A stretch of DNA of 64,000 nt, taken from contig NZ_CP026498.1 of NCBI RefSeq assembly GCF_002953255.1, positions 1,094,693-1,158,692 of the forward strand. Reading direction: 5' to 3'. The stretch is from Streptomyces sp. CB01881 (GTDB lineage: Bacteria > Actinomycetota > Actinomycetes > Streptomycetales > Streptomycetaceae). The position numbers and the translations under genes were made by a program. The notes beneath the pieces are model-generated. The model was not told the origin of the DNA, did no database searches, and worked only from the letters and a program-made list of their open reading frames with translations. Below, one piece after another: positions 51,601-63,600 of this stretch (positions are counted from its first letter, which is position 1; each line of letters starts with the position of its first letter).

Positions 51601-54600
51601 CAGCGGGCGGCGATGGCGGCGCGCTCGTCGGCGTCCCCGCCGACGACCACCACGTTGCCGTCCAGGATCAGGCCGTCGGCCGGCTCGGCGCCCTGGCCGG
51701 GGGCCGGCTCGCGGACCCACAGCGGTGCCAGCGACAGGTGGTCGGCGTCCTCCGGGCCGGTGGCGCGCGGGGCGGCCAGGGCCGTCGGGACGGGGGCGGC
51801 GGGCAGGGCCGGGCGCCGCGTCACGGCCTCCTCGGGCAGCCAGTAGCGCTGGCGCAGGAAGGGGTAGGTCGGCAGCGGGACGCGCAGGTGCGCCCCGGCG
51901 GGGAAGAGCCGCGCGTACTCCAGCTCGTAGCCCTGGAGGTACAGGTCGCGCACGGCTTCCAGCTGTTCGGTCCGGGCCGTCCCGGCCGCGCCCTCGGCGC
52001 ACTGCCGGATGCAGCTGTTGCCGAACTGCTCCAGGGAGGTCTGCGGGCGCGGCGCGTGGTCCGCGAGGTCGGCGACGCGCACGTGCTCCTCGCGGCCGTC
52101 CGCGAGCCACTCCCGCAGGCGCGCCACCAGCTCGGCGGTGTCCCGGGCGACGCAGGCCAGCCGGACCGGGCAGTGCCGGCGGCCCAGGAGCAGCGTCAGG
52201 GCGACGTCACCCAGCCCGGTCTCCGGACGGCCGGCCAGGTGGTCCGCCAGCTGGGCGGCCTGGGTGCGCAGTTGGTCGGGCGAGAGGGCGGACAGCACCA
52301 CCAGGTGGCCGTCCGTGGCCGGCCCGGTGCGGCGCCGCTCGGGGGCCTCCTCGATCACCAGGTGGGCGTTGGTGCCGCTGAACCCGAACGAGCTGAGGGC
52401 GGCCAGCCGCGGGCGGCCCGGCTCGGCCGTCCACGCGCGGTGGACGGTGTTGACGTAGAACGGGCTGCCCTGGAAGGCGATGTGGGCGTTGCCCTGCTCG
52501 AAGTGGAGGGAGCGCGGCAGCTCGCGGTGGTGCATGGCGAGCAGGACCTTGGCGAGGCCGGCCACCCCGGAGGCGGGCGCGGCGTGCCCGATGTTGGTCT
52601 TCACCGAGCCGATCGCGCAGTACTCCTGCTTGTCGGTGTAGGCGCGGAACGCCCGGGTCAGCGCCTGGAACTCGATCGGGTCGCCGAGCTTGGTGCCGGT
52701 GCCGTGGGCCTCGACCAGCTGGATGCCGGCCGGGTCGATGCCGAAGGTGTCGTAGACCGAACGCTCCAGCCGCTCCTGCGACTTCGCGCTCGGCGCGGTG
52801 ATGCCGTTGGACGTCCCGTCCTGGTTCAGGCCCGAGGCGCGCACCACACCGTGGATGTGGTCGCCGTCGGCGAGCGCGTCCCGCAGGCGCTTGAGCACGA
52901 CCATGCCGACGCCCTCGCCGGGGACGAAGCCGTCCGCCCGCTCGTCGAAGGTGTGGCACTGGCCGGTGTCGGAGAGCATGCCGGCCTTGTGGGCCGCCAG
53001 GTAGTAGTCGGGTGCGCACTGCACCGAGACCCCGCCGGCCAGGGCCAGCTCCACCTCGCCGGCGCGCAGCGCCTGGCACGCGAGGTGGATGGCGACCAGG
53101 GAGCCGGAGCAGGCCGTCTCGACGGCGATGGCGGGGCCCTGGAGGTCGAGGTAGTAGGAGATCCGGGCCGGGATGATCGCCTCGGCGTTGCCCCACATGG
53201 CCTGGGCCGGGGCGTCCTCGGCGGGCGCGGTCAGGTAGTCGCTGATCTGGGTGCCGATGTAGACGCCGCAGTCCCGGCCGCGGACGGCCTCGCCGGCGTA
53301 GCCGGCGTCCTCCAGCGCCTTCCAGGACTCCTCCAGCGTCAGGCGCTGCTGCGGGTCCATGTAGGTGGCCTCAAGGCCGGATATCTGGAAGAACATCGGG
53401 TCGAAGAGGTCGATGTCGTCCATGAGCGAGGCGTACCGGGGGTGGCCGGCGCCCGGGGAGACGTACGCGGAGAGGTCCCAGCGGTCGATCTCGCCGACCA
53501 GGCTGCGGCCCTCGGCGAGGTACTGCCAGAGCTGGTGGACGTCCTTCGCGGTGCCGAACCGCCCGCTCAGGCCGATGATCGCGATCGGCTCGGTGGACGG
53601 GTCCGCGGCAGCGGCGGGCGCAGCGGCGGAGGCGGGCGCAGCGGGTGCGGGGGCCACGACGGCGGTGGGCACGGCGGCCGCGGGGGCCTCCGGCGCCGGG
53701 ACGACCGAGGTGGCGACGACCCGCGCCGGGGCGGCCGCCGCGGGGACGACCGCGGACCGCGGCGCGGGAGCGGCTTCGGGCTCCGCGACGGCCGAGGCGG
53801 CCAGCTCGTCGCGGTGGAACTCCACCACGTACCGGGCCAGCCGGCGCACCGAGCTGTGGTCGAACAGGTCGGTGGCCGCCAGCGTGGTGCCGAGCGCGGT
53901 GTTCAGGTCCTGCGTCAGGCCGACCCCGAGGATGGAGTCGACGCCGTAGTCGGCGAAGGCGTCCTCCTCGGAGATCTCCCGGCGGTCCAGGCCGAGGGAC
54001 TGCTCGATCTGCGTGAGGATCGCCTCCCGCACGCGCGCCTCCTGGACCGCGACGGGCGCGGGCGCGGCGACGGCCGGCGTGACGACCGGTGTGACGACCG
54101 GGGTGACGGGCACGTCGGCGGCCACGGGCAGGGCGACGGGCGCGGCGACGGCCGGCTGCGCGTCGGCGGTGCTCCGCGGCAGCAGTGCCCGCGCCTGCCC
54201 GGGAAAGGTGTCGGCCACGTAGGCCGCCAGCCGGCGCACCGAGCCGTGGTCGAACAGGTCCGTGGTGACCAGCACCCCGCCCAGGTCCTCGTTGAGGTCC
54301 TGGATCAGCTGCACCCCGAGGATGGAGTCCACCCCGTAGTCGGAGAAGGCGTCCTCCTCGTGGACCTCGCTCGCGGCCAGCCCCAGGGAGTCCTGGATCC
54401 GCGTGACGATCGCGCGCTGCACATACGCCCGCACCTCGCCCTCGCTCACCACCGGCGCGGCCGGCTGGTTCTGCACGGCCTGCACGGCCTGCGGCTCGGC
54501 CGCGGCGGTGACCGCGGCCGCGGGCACGTCCGCACCGGACCGGGCCACGACGATCTGGTGGCCCGCCTCGTGCACCGCGGCGGCCGGGAAGGCGACGGGG

Positions 54601-57600
54601 CCGAAGCCCGCCTCCTCCAGGACCGTCCGCCAGCTCGCGGGCGCCAGGCCGGGGCAGCCCTCGATCCGCAGCTCGGCGTCCTGGTAGAGCCACCAGCCGT
54701 CGAGCAGGCCGAAGGTCAGGTGCAGGAAGAGCGTGCGCGCGGCCATCTCGTTCAGGACGAGCTCGCCGTCCGCACCCAGCAGCGCCTTGGCGTGGCGCAC
54801 GGCCGCCCGCACGTCGTGGGTCGCGTGCAGGACGTTGGTGGCGAGGACGATGTCGTAGCCGCCCTCGGTCACGCCCTGCTCCGCGGGGCCGCGCTCCACG
54901 TCGAAGAGCTCGAACCGCACGTACGGGTGCTCGGCGCCGAACTCCTTGCGCCCCTTGAGCAGGAAGTACTTGGAGAGGTCGGTGTAGCGGTACTCGGCGA
55001 TGGCGTCGCGGTACGGCGCGAGCCGGCGCAGCACCTTCTCGCTCGTGCCGCCGGTGCCGGAGCCGATCTCGAAGATCCGCACCCGGCGGGCCGGGTCACG
55101 GTCGAGCAGGGCCGCCACCCGGGCGGCCACCTGGTCCGCCATGATCTCGTTGAGGGCGTCGGCGCTGTCGCAGTGCCGGTAGACGCCCTCCACCAGGGCC
55201 ATCGACGAGCCGGGGAAGATGACGTCGGTCGCGGGCCGGCGGCCGGTGAGGACCTCGGGGAACGCGCGGACCGCCGGGTCCAGCAGGGCGACGTAGGCGT
55301 TGGCGCCGTTGCCCTCCCGGCACAGCGCCTCCCAGCGCCGCCACACGGCGTCACCGTCGGCCGGCGCCTTCGCGGTCGGCGTGTAGTGCCCGGCACCCTC
55401 CTCGCGGTACTCCAGGTAGCCGTGGCCGGCCAGGATGCGCAGGCTCTCGTCGAGCCAGCGGTCGTAGCCGCCGCCCGGCTTCAGCCCGGCCCGGAGCCCG
55501 GCGACGGAGCCGCCCTCGGCCCTCAGCCCCACGGCCCGCAGCTGCGTGAACAGGAGCTCGCAGAGCAGCTCGTCGTCGAAGCCCCGGGCGCTGCCGGAGT
55601 CGGCGAGGACGCGCCGCAGCTGGTGCTCGTCCGCGGTCCGCACCGCACCGGCCGCACCGGCGGCACCGGCCGCCGGCTTCGCGGCCCGCTTCGGGGTCGT
55701 GGTCTTCTCCACGGCGAGCTGGTCGAACGGCCCGGAGAGCAGCGCGTCCAGCGCCGCCATGCCCTCGGCGGGCTCGATCGAGCCGATGCCGTCGAGCTCC
55801 ATCCGCCGCTGGTAGGCGTCGGCGGCGACGACGCCGACGCTGCCCCAGTAGCCCCAGTTCATCACCTTCACGGTGGCGGGCCAGGTCTGCTGCAGGAGCC
55901 GGGCGAAGGCGTCCTTGAAGACGCAGCCGCAGACGTAGTTGCTCTGGCCCGCGGAGCGCTGGAAGGAGTTGAGCGAGGAGAAGAACAGCACGAAGTCCAG
56001 CGGCTCGCCGGCGAAGACCTGGGCCATCCGGACGCTGACGTCCACCTTGGCCCGCACCGCGGCCCGGAACCGGTCCTCGGTCATCCGCGCCACGCTCTGG
56101 TCGAGCAGGGCGATGGCCGAGTGGACGACGCCGTGGATCTGCGGGAAGCGCGCCTTGACCTGGGCGACGGCGGCCGCGAGGGACTCCCGGTCGGTGGCGT
56201 CGGCCTGGAGGTACCAGGGCGCGGGGCCCAGCAGGGCCAGCTCGGCGGTCCGGGCCCGGATCGCCTCGTCCTCGGGGCGGCGGCCGATCCAGACCACCTG
56301 CGCCCGGTAGTTGCGCACGACGTGCTCCGTCCAGGCCGCCCCGAGGCCGCCGGCGCCGCCGATGACGACGTAGACGCCGCCGTGCTTGTACGCCGTGGCG
56401 TCCTCACGGGCGGCCTCCTCGGCCGGCACGGGCACCAGGGTCTGCCGGTACCAGTGCCCGCCCCGGTGCGCCCAGGTGGCCGCCGCCGGCTCCGCCGGGA
56501 GGTCGAGCGCCTCGCGCAGGACGGAGTCGCGCAGCTCCTCGACGTCGGCGAGGCGGACCCGCCAGCGCGGGTTCTCCTTCGCCAGCGAGCCCAGCAGGCC
56601 GTGTACACCGGCGTGGGTCGGGTCGACCCGGTCGGTGTCGCCGACGAACTGGCTGCGGACCGTCACGGCGGTCCACTCCAGGGCCCGCTTCTCGTAGCCG
56701 AGCGCCAGGAGCGCCTTGGCCAGCCGGAACCCGGCGTAGGCGCCCTGCTCCTGACGGTCGATCAGGTCGTCGCTCTCCGGTCCGGCCGGTGCGGCGCCGC
56801 CCGCGACCCAGACCACGTGGTCGTAGACCGCGCCGCCGCGCGCCAGCCGCGCCCTGAGGCCTTCGACGGTGTCGCCCGCCCGCAGCAGCAGGACCTCGAC
56901 GCCCGCGTGGCCGGCGAGGACCGAGCCCAACGCGTCCGCCTGGTCGCCGACGAGCAGGATCCGCCCGCCCGGGGCGCGCTGCGCCGCGGGCGGGAACGGC
57001 GGCTGCGCCTGCTCCCAGCCCGGCTTCAGCAGGGTGAGCCGGCCCTCGGACGTGGCCGGGGTGGCGGCGGGCAGCGGCTGGGCGGCGCGCTTGACCGGGC
57101 GGGTGCTGAAGGCCCTGATCCGCACGCACACGTTGCCCTGCGCGTCGCACAGGTCGACGTCCAGCTTGTCGCCGCCCTGCCCGGAACCGCCCTGCCCGGA
57201 ACCGCCCTGCGCCGAACCGCCCTGCCCGGCCGGACGCTCGCTGCGCCGCAGCCACGCCCACATGGTCGGCGTGCAGGGCCCGAGGATCTCCAACTCCTCC
57301 AGCGCGTACGGCAGGTGGGCACCGTCGACGGCGTCCAGCAGGCCGATGGAGGCCTGCAGGGCGGCGTCGAGCAGGCTGGGGTGCAGCCCGAACCGGTCGA
57401 GGCCGTCCTCCGCCGCCCGCGGCAGCGCCAGCTCGGCGAGGACCTGCCCCTCACCGGCGAAGATCCGCACCAGGCCCTGGAAGGCCGGACCGTACTGGAT
57501 GCCCTTGCGCCGGTAGGAGGCGTACGCCTCGGCGGCGTCGATCTCGTAGGAGCCGCACTCGGCCCGCAGTCGCGCGAGGTCGAGCGGGGCCGGGCTCGGG

Positions 57601-60600
57601 GTGTCGCCGACGACGATGCGGCCCTGGCTGTGCACGGCCGGCTGCGCGCCGGCCACCGGGGCGAGGATCCGGTAGCGCACCCCCGCGGCGTCCTCGTCGA
57701 GCTCGACCCGGACGTCCGACGGGGTGTCACCGACCTTGACCGGCCGCATCCAGACGACGTCCCGGATCACCACGGTGCCGGGCCGGCCGCCCTGGTCCGC
57801 CCGGGCGGCGGCGTGGGCCGCGCGGGCCAGCTCCAGGTGGGCCACACCGGGGAGGACCTTCTCCCCGGCCACGACGTGGTCGCGCAGGAAGAACTCCCGG
57901 CCGGTGAGGGTCGTCCCGGCCGGCCGGCCGGGCTCCGCGGAACGCCGCAGCAGCGGGTGGCCGGCCGCGGCCGCCGCCTGCCGGGCGACGTCCTGCTGCC
58001 ACAGCCGCTTCCTGGCGAAGGGGTAGCCGGGCAGCGAGACCGGGGCCGGGCGCCGGCCGCCGAACAGCCGGAGCCATGCGAGGTCGTGCCCCTGGCAGTA
58101 GGCCTTGGCGACGGCCCGCAGCGCGTCCGCGTAGAGCGCGCCGTCATGGTGCAGCCGGGCCGCCTGCTCCAGCAGGCGGTCGCCGGCCTCGCGCACCTCG
58201 GCCTTCGGCGCGAAGCCCTTGGGCACCCGCGCGGTGAAGACGTCCGGCGCCTGCCCGTCCCGGGCCCACTGCCGCAGCAGGCGGACGGCCTCGGCGGCGT
58301 CGCGGGCCACCACCGCGCAGCGGTGCTGGAAGTGCGGCCGGCCGTCGAGCAGGGTCGCGCCGACCTCGCGCAGGCCCTGCGGGCGGGTGGCGTCCTCCAG
58401 GAAGTCGATCAGGTCGGTGACGCGCTGCCGCAGCGACTCCTCGGACTTGGCCGACACGGCCAGGAGGTGGGCGGGCATCGTCGCGGCCTCGTCCTCGTTC
58501 TGCACCGGATAACTCTCCACAACCATGTGTGCGTTGGTCCCGCTCATACCGAACGAGCTGACGGCCGCGACGCGCCGGCGCCCGGCGCGCTCGGGCCAGG
58601 CCCGGTTCGCCTTGTTGACGAAGAACGGGCTGTCCTTCCAGGCGATGTACTCGCTCTCCTGCTCGCAGTGCAGGCTCGCCGGGATCGTCTCGTGCCGCAT
58701 GGCCTGGACGAGCCCGATGAGGCTGACGAGGCCGGAGGCCGCGAGCGTGTGCCCGACGTTCGACTTGACCGACGTCAGGGCGCAGTACTGCTGCTTGTCG
58801 GTGAAGCCCTTGAAGGCGTCGTTGAGCGCGTTGATCTCCACCGGGTCCCCGAGCCGGGTGCCCGTCCCGTGCGCGACCACGTACTCGACGTCCGCCGGGT
58901 CGACCCCGTACTGGCGGTACGTGGAGCGCAGCAGCTCCGTCTGGGCGTCGCCGTTGGGGGCCGTGATGCCGTTCGACCTGCCGTCGTAGTTGATGCCGCT
59001 GGCGCGGATGACGGCGTGGATCCGGTCCCCGTCGGCGACCGCCGCGGAGAGCTTCTTCAGGACGACGACGGCGACGGCCTCGCTGAGCACCATGCCGTTG
59101 GCCCGCTTGTCGAAGGCGTAGCAGACGCCGTCCTCGGAGAGCATGCCGGCCTGCCGGGTGCCGTCGAGCAGCTGCGGGGTCGTGATCAGGCTGATCCCGG
59201 CGGCGAGGGCGGTCTCGCACTCGCCGTTGCGGATGCTCGCGCACGCCTGGTGGGCGGCGACGAGGCCGGAGGAGCAGGCCGTGTTGAGGGCCATCACCGG
59301 GCCGTTGAGGTCCAGGAAGTAGGACAGCCGCGCGGCGAGGATGCCGTCGTGGTTGGCGGTGATGCTGCCGGTGCCGCGGGCGAGGTCGCCGTAGTCGCCC
59401 TGCTCGACGCCCACGAACATGCCGACCCTGCGGGTGGTCGCCGGCTTCCAGCCCGCGTCCTCCAGCGCCCGCCACGACTCCTGGAGGAGCAGCCGCTGGC
59501 GCGGGTCCAGGCTCTGCGCCTCCTTGGGGGAGAGTTCGAAGAACAGCGGGTCGAACTCGTCCGGTCCGGACAGCTGGCCGACCCGGAACGCGCCGAACGG
59601 GCTGTCCTCGGGCTCGCCCCAGAGGGCGAGGCGCTCACGGCTGACCGGGGTCACGGTGTCGCGGCCCTCGGCGAGGACGGACCAGAGCTGGTCGACGTCG
59701 TCCGCGCCGGGGAAGCGGCCGCTCATGCCGATGACGGCGATGGCGTCGTCGTCCGCGCTCCCCCCGGCCGCTGCCCGGGCGGCCGGCTCGGGGCGGGTGC
59801 CGCCCGCCTGCTGTCCGGCCGTGGCGGCCTCGACGGCGGCGATGGCCTCGACGGCCCCGTCGACGGCGGCCTGGGCCGGGGTGACGGCCTGGGCCGCGGC
59901 AGCCGGCTGGGCCGGTGCGGCGGGCCGCGCCGGTGCCGGTTCGGACGCGGCCCGGTCGAGTGCGGCCCGGAACCAGTCCGGCTCGGTCACCTCGGCGGCG
60001 GTGGCGGGTACGGCGTCGTCAGCACCGCCGTAGAACGCGGCGAGGACGTCCTGGTGCTCGGCCGCGAAGTAGCCCTTGAGCTTGCGCAGCGTGGAGTGGC
60101 TGTAGAAGAGCGAGGGCGAGACCTCGACGCCGTAGTGCGAGCCGAGCCGGGCCGCCAGCTCGGCCAGGCTGACCGAGTCGAAGCCGTAGTCGGAGAGGTT
60201 GTCGTCCTCGTAGATCTTGTCGAGGCCGATGTTGACGGCCCCGCTGATGATCTCCCTGAGGTCGCGGTCCAGCCCCTCCTCGGCGCTGACCACCGGCACG
60301 GTCGGTGCGGACGCCGCCGCCGGGGCGGACGGCGCGACGGCCGGCTGCGGCTGCGTCAGCCCGAGGAAGCGCACCACCCGGCTGGGCCTGCCCACCAGGA
60401 TCATGTGCTGCGGGGCGTCCTGGGCCAGTAGCTGCTCGAACAGCGCGATGCCGTCCTGCGTCTCCAGGAAGTCCTGGCCGCTCGACCGCAGGAGCATCGT
60501 GGTGGTGTCCTGGTCGAAGCCCATCCCTCCCTCGCGCCAGAGCGGCCAGTTGACGACCACCGTCCGGCCGGAGAGCCGCCCGGCCGCGACCTGTGCGTCG

Positions 60601-63600
60601 CGGTGGGCCGCGTAGGCCATCTGGAAGCGGTTGCCGACCGCGTAGTCGCAGGTGCCGAAGTCACCGATGACGGCCGAGGTCGAGGAGAAGTAGCAGACGA
60701 AGTCGACGGGCTCGCCCGCGAGCGCCTCGTCCAGCGCCAGCGTGCCGCGGATCTTGGGCTCCAGGATTCCCGCGAAGGTGCCGGGCTCCTTCTGCAGGAC
60801 GCTCCCCTCGCCCTGGACGCCGGCCGCGTGGACGACGCCGTTCAGCGCGCCGAAGCGCTCGCGCGCCTGCTCCACGACGCGCTTCATGTCCTGCGCGTCG
60901 GCCACGTCCGCCTGCACGTACACGGCCCGGCCCCCGGCGGCGGTCAGGCCGTCGAGCATCTCCTGGCGCGCCGCGTCCAGCGGGGAGCGCCCGGTGAGCA
61001 CGAGGTCGGCCCCGTAGTTCTCGGCGAGGTGCCGGGCGACGATCATCCCGAGGCCGCCGGCCCCGCCGGTGATCAGGTAGGTGCCGCCGCGCCGCAGGGC
61101 GCCGGGGCGCTCGGCGAGGGCGGCCGGCCGGACCCTGCTGACGAAGCGTCCGCCGGCGCGGTAGAGCGCGCTGACGGCCTTCCCGGTGCGCAGCTCGGCG
61201 AGCAGCCGCTGCGTCCAGGCGGCCTCGTCGGCGGGCCGCTGCGGGTCGGCGGCGTCCTGGAGCACGGCCACCACGGACAGCTGCGGCATGACCAGGCCCA
61301 GCGACCGCTCGAAGCCGATGTGGGCCTCCAGCAGGGCGCGCTCGACGCCGTCGCGGTACTCCCCCGCGAGCACGAGGCGCCGCGCGGGCAGCTTGGCCGC
61401 GGCCACGGCCTGGAGGGTGAGAACGACGTCACCGAAGTCCTCGGCGTCCCAACCGGGCTCCAGCGCGCGGAGGTTGACGACCGCGTCGATGCCGGGCCGG
61501 TTCGCCGCGAGGTCGCGGAACGCCTCCCGGTAGTCCTGGGGCTCACCGCGCCGGACCTCGTAGGAGTCCGCCGCCACCTTCCGGTAGACGTCGCCGAAGC
61601 CGACGAAGGCCACCGGCAGGGCGGGGTCGAGCGCGCGCACGGCCCGGGCGATCCCGGCCTGGCGCTCCGCCCCGGTGCAGAGGAAGACGACGCCACCGGG
61701 CTGCCGGTCGGCCGCGCCGTCCAGCGCCTGCGGCTCCCAGCCCTCCACGAAGGCGAGCGACCGGGTCGGCTCCTCGGCCTCGGCCACGGCGGCCGGGGCG
61801 GTGACGGCGACCGTCCGGGCGACCGGGGGCGCGACGGCGACCGACGCGGCAACGGCCGACGCGACGGCGACCGGCTCCACCGGGGGCCGGCCGAGGGAGA
61901 GCGGCTTCGGCGCGTCCAGCCAGTGACGCTCCTGCGCGAACGGGTACGTCGGCAGCGGGATGCGGCGCACCTCGGCGCCCCGGCCCAGGGACTCCCAGTC
62001 GAGGGCGAGGCCCTTGACCCAGAGCTCGGCGAGCTTCTCGCCCCGGCCGCGTTCGAGCCAGCGCGCCACCACCTCCTGCATCTCCTCGTCGGCCTCCAGG
62101 AGGGCGACGGTGTCCTTGTGCGCGCGCACCCCGGCGTGGAAGACGCCCTCGACGTCCTGCCCGCCGTCGAGGAAGGCCCGGAGCTTCTCGCGCAGCGCGT
62201 CGTGACCGTCCACGACCAGGGCGAGCCGCTCCTCCATGGCCTCGCGGCCGACCTGGAGCGTGTAGGCGATGTCCGGCAGCGCGGCCTCCCGGCCCTGCTC
62301 CGACAGCCAGTCCAGGAGCGCCTGCGCCTTCTCGCGCAGGCGGTCACCGTCCTTCGCCGACAGGGCGACGAGCTGCGGCTGCGCGGTGCGGCCGGTCTGC
62401 GGCGCCGGCTCCTGCGCGGGCACGTACTCCTCGATGATCACGTGAGCGATGGCGCCGTGGGCGCCGAAGGAGGAGACGCCGGCGATCCGGGGCAGCTCCC
62501 GCGTCACCCCGTCGACCGTCCGCGTGGGGCGCCGCCACGGCTCCAGCTCCTGCTGGACGTAGAACGGCGTGTTCGCGAAGTCGATGTAGGGGTTGAGCTT
62601 CTCGGAGTGCAGGGACGGCGCGATCATCCCGTGCTTCATCTGCAGCAGCACCTTGGTGACGGCGACGACGCCGGCCGCGCCCTCCAGGTGCCCGATGTTC
62701 GACTTGACCGAGCCGATCGGGCAGTACTGCTTACCGGCGGTGTGCTTGCGGAACGCCCGGGTCAGGCCGGTGATCTCGATCGGGTCGCCGAGCGAGGTGC
62801 CCGTCCCGTGGCCCTCGATGTAGCTGACGTCCTCGGCCGAGAGGCCGGCGTCGGCCAGGGCGGCCGTGACCATCTCCGCCTGGGCCAGCGGGTTGGGCAC
62901 CGTCATCCCGTTGGTCTTGCCGCCGTGGACGGTGGCGACGCCGCGGATCACGCCGTGGATGTGGTCGCCGTCGGCGACGGCCTGGTCGAGCGGCTTGAGC
63001 AGGACACAGCCCACGCCCTCGCCGGGCACGTAGCCGGTGCCGCCGTCGCCGAACGAGCGGCAGCGCCCGTCCTTGGCGAAGAAGTTCATCTGGCTCAGCG
63101 ACACGTACTTGTTCGGGTGCAGCGAGAGGTTGGCCCCGCCGGCGAACGCCAGCGACGCGCTGCCGTTGCGGATGCTCTCGACCGCCATGGCGATCGCGTA
63201 GAGCGAGGACGAGCAGGCGGTGTCGACGGTCAGGCTCTGCCCGTGCAGGTTGAAGAAGTACGACACGGCGTTGGAGGCCGCGGCGCGGTCGGAGAGGACC
63301 ACCTCCTGGCCGCTGAGCAGCTGGTACTCGTTCCACATCATGCCGAGGTAGACGCCGACCTTGCGGGCCTTGTCGGCGCTCAGGGTCTTGCGCGTGTACC
63401 CGGCGTCCTCCATGGCCTCCCAGGCCGACTGGAGGAACAGGCGGCTCTGCGGGTCGGTCAGCGCGGCCTGGTTCGGGGACATGTTGAAGAACAGGGCGTC
63501 GAAGTTCTCGGCGCCGTCGATGAAGCCGCCCCACTTGCTGCTGCTCTTGCCGGGCGTCTTCTCGGCCGCGTAGTGCTCGTCCTTGTCCCAGCGGTGCGCC

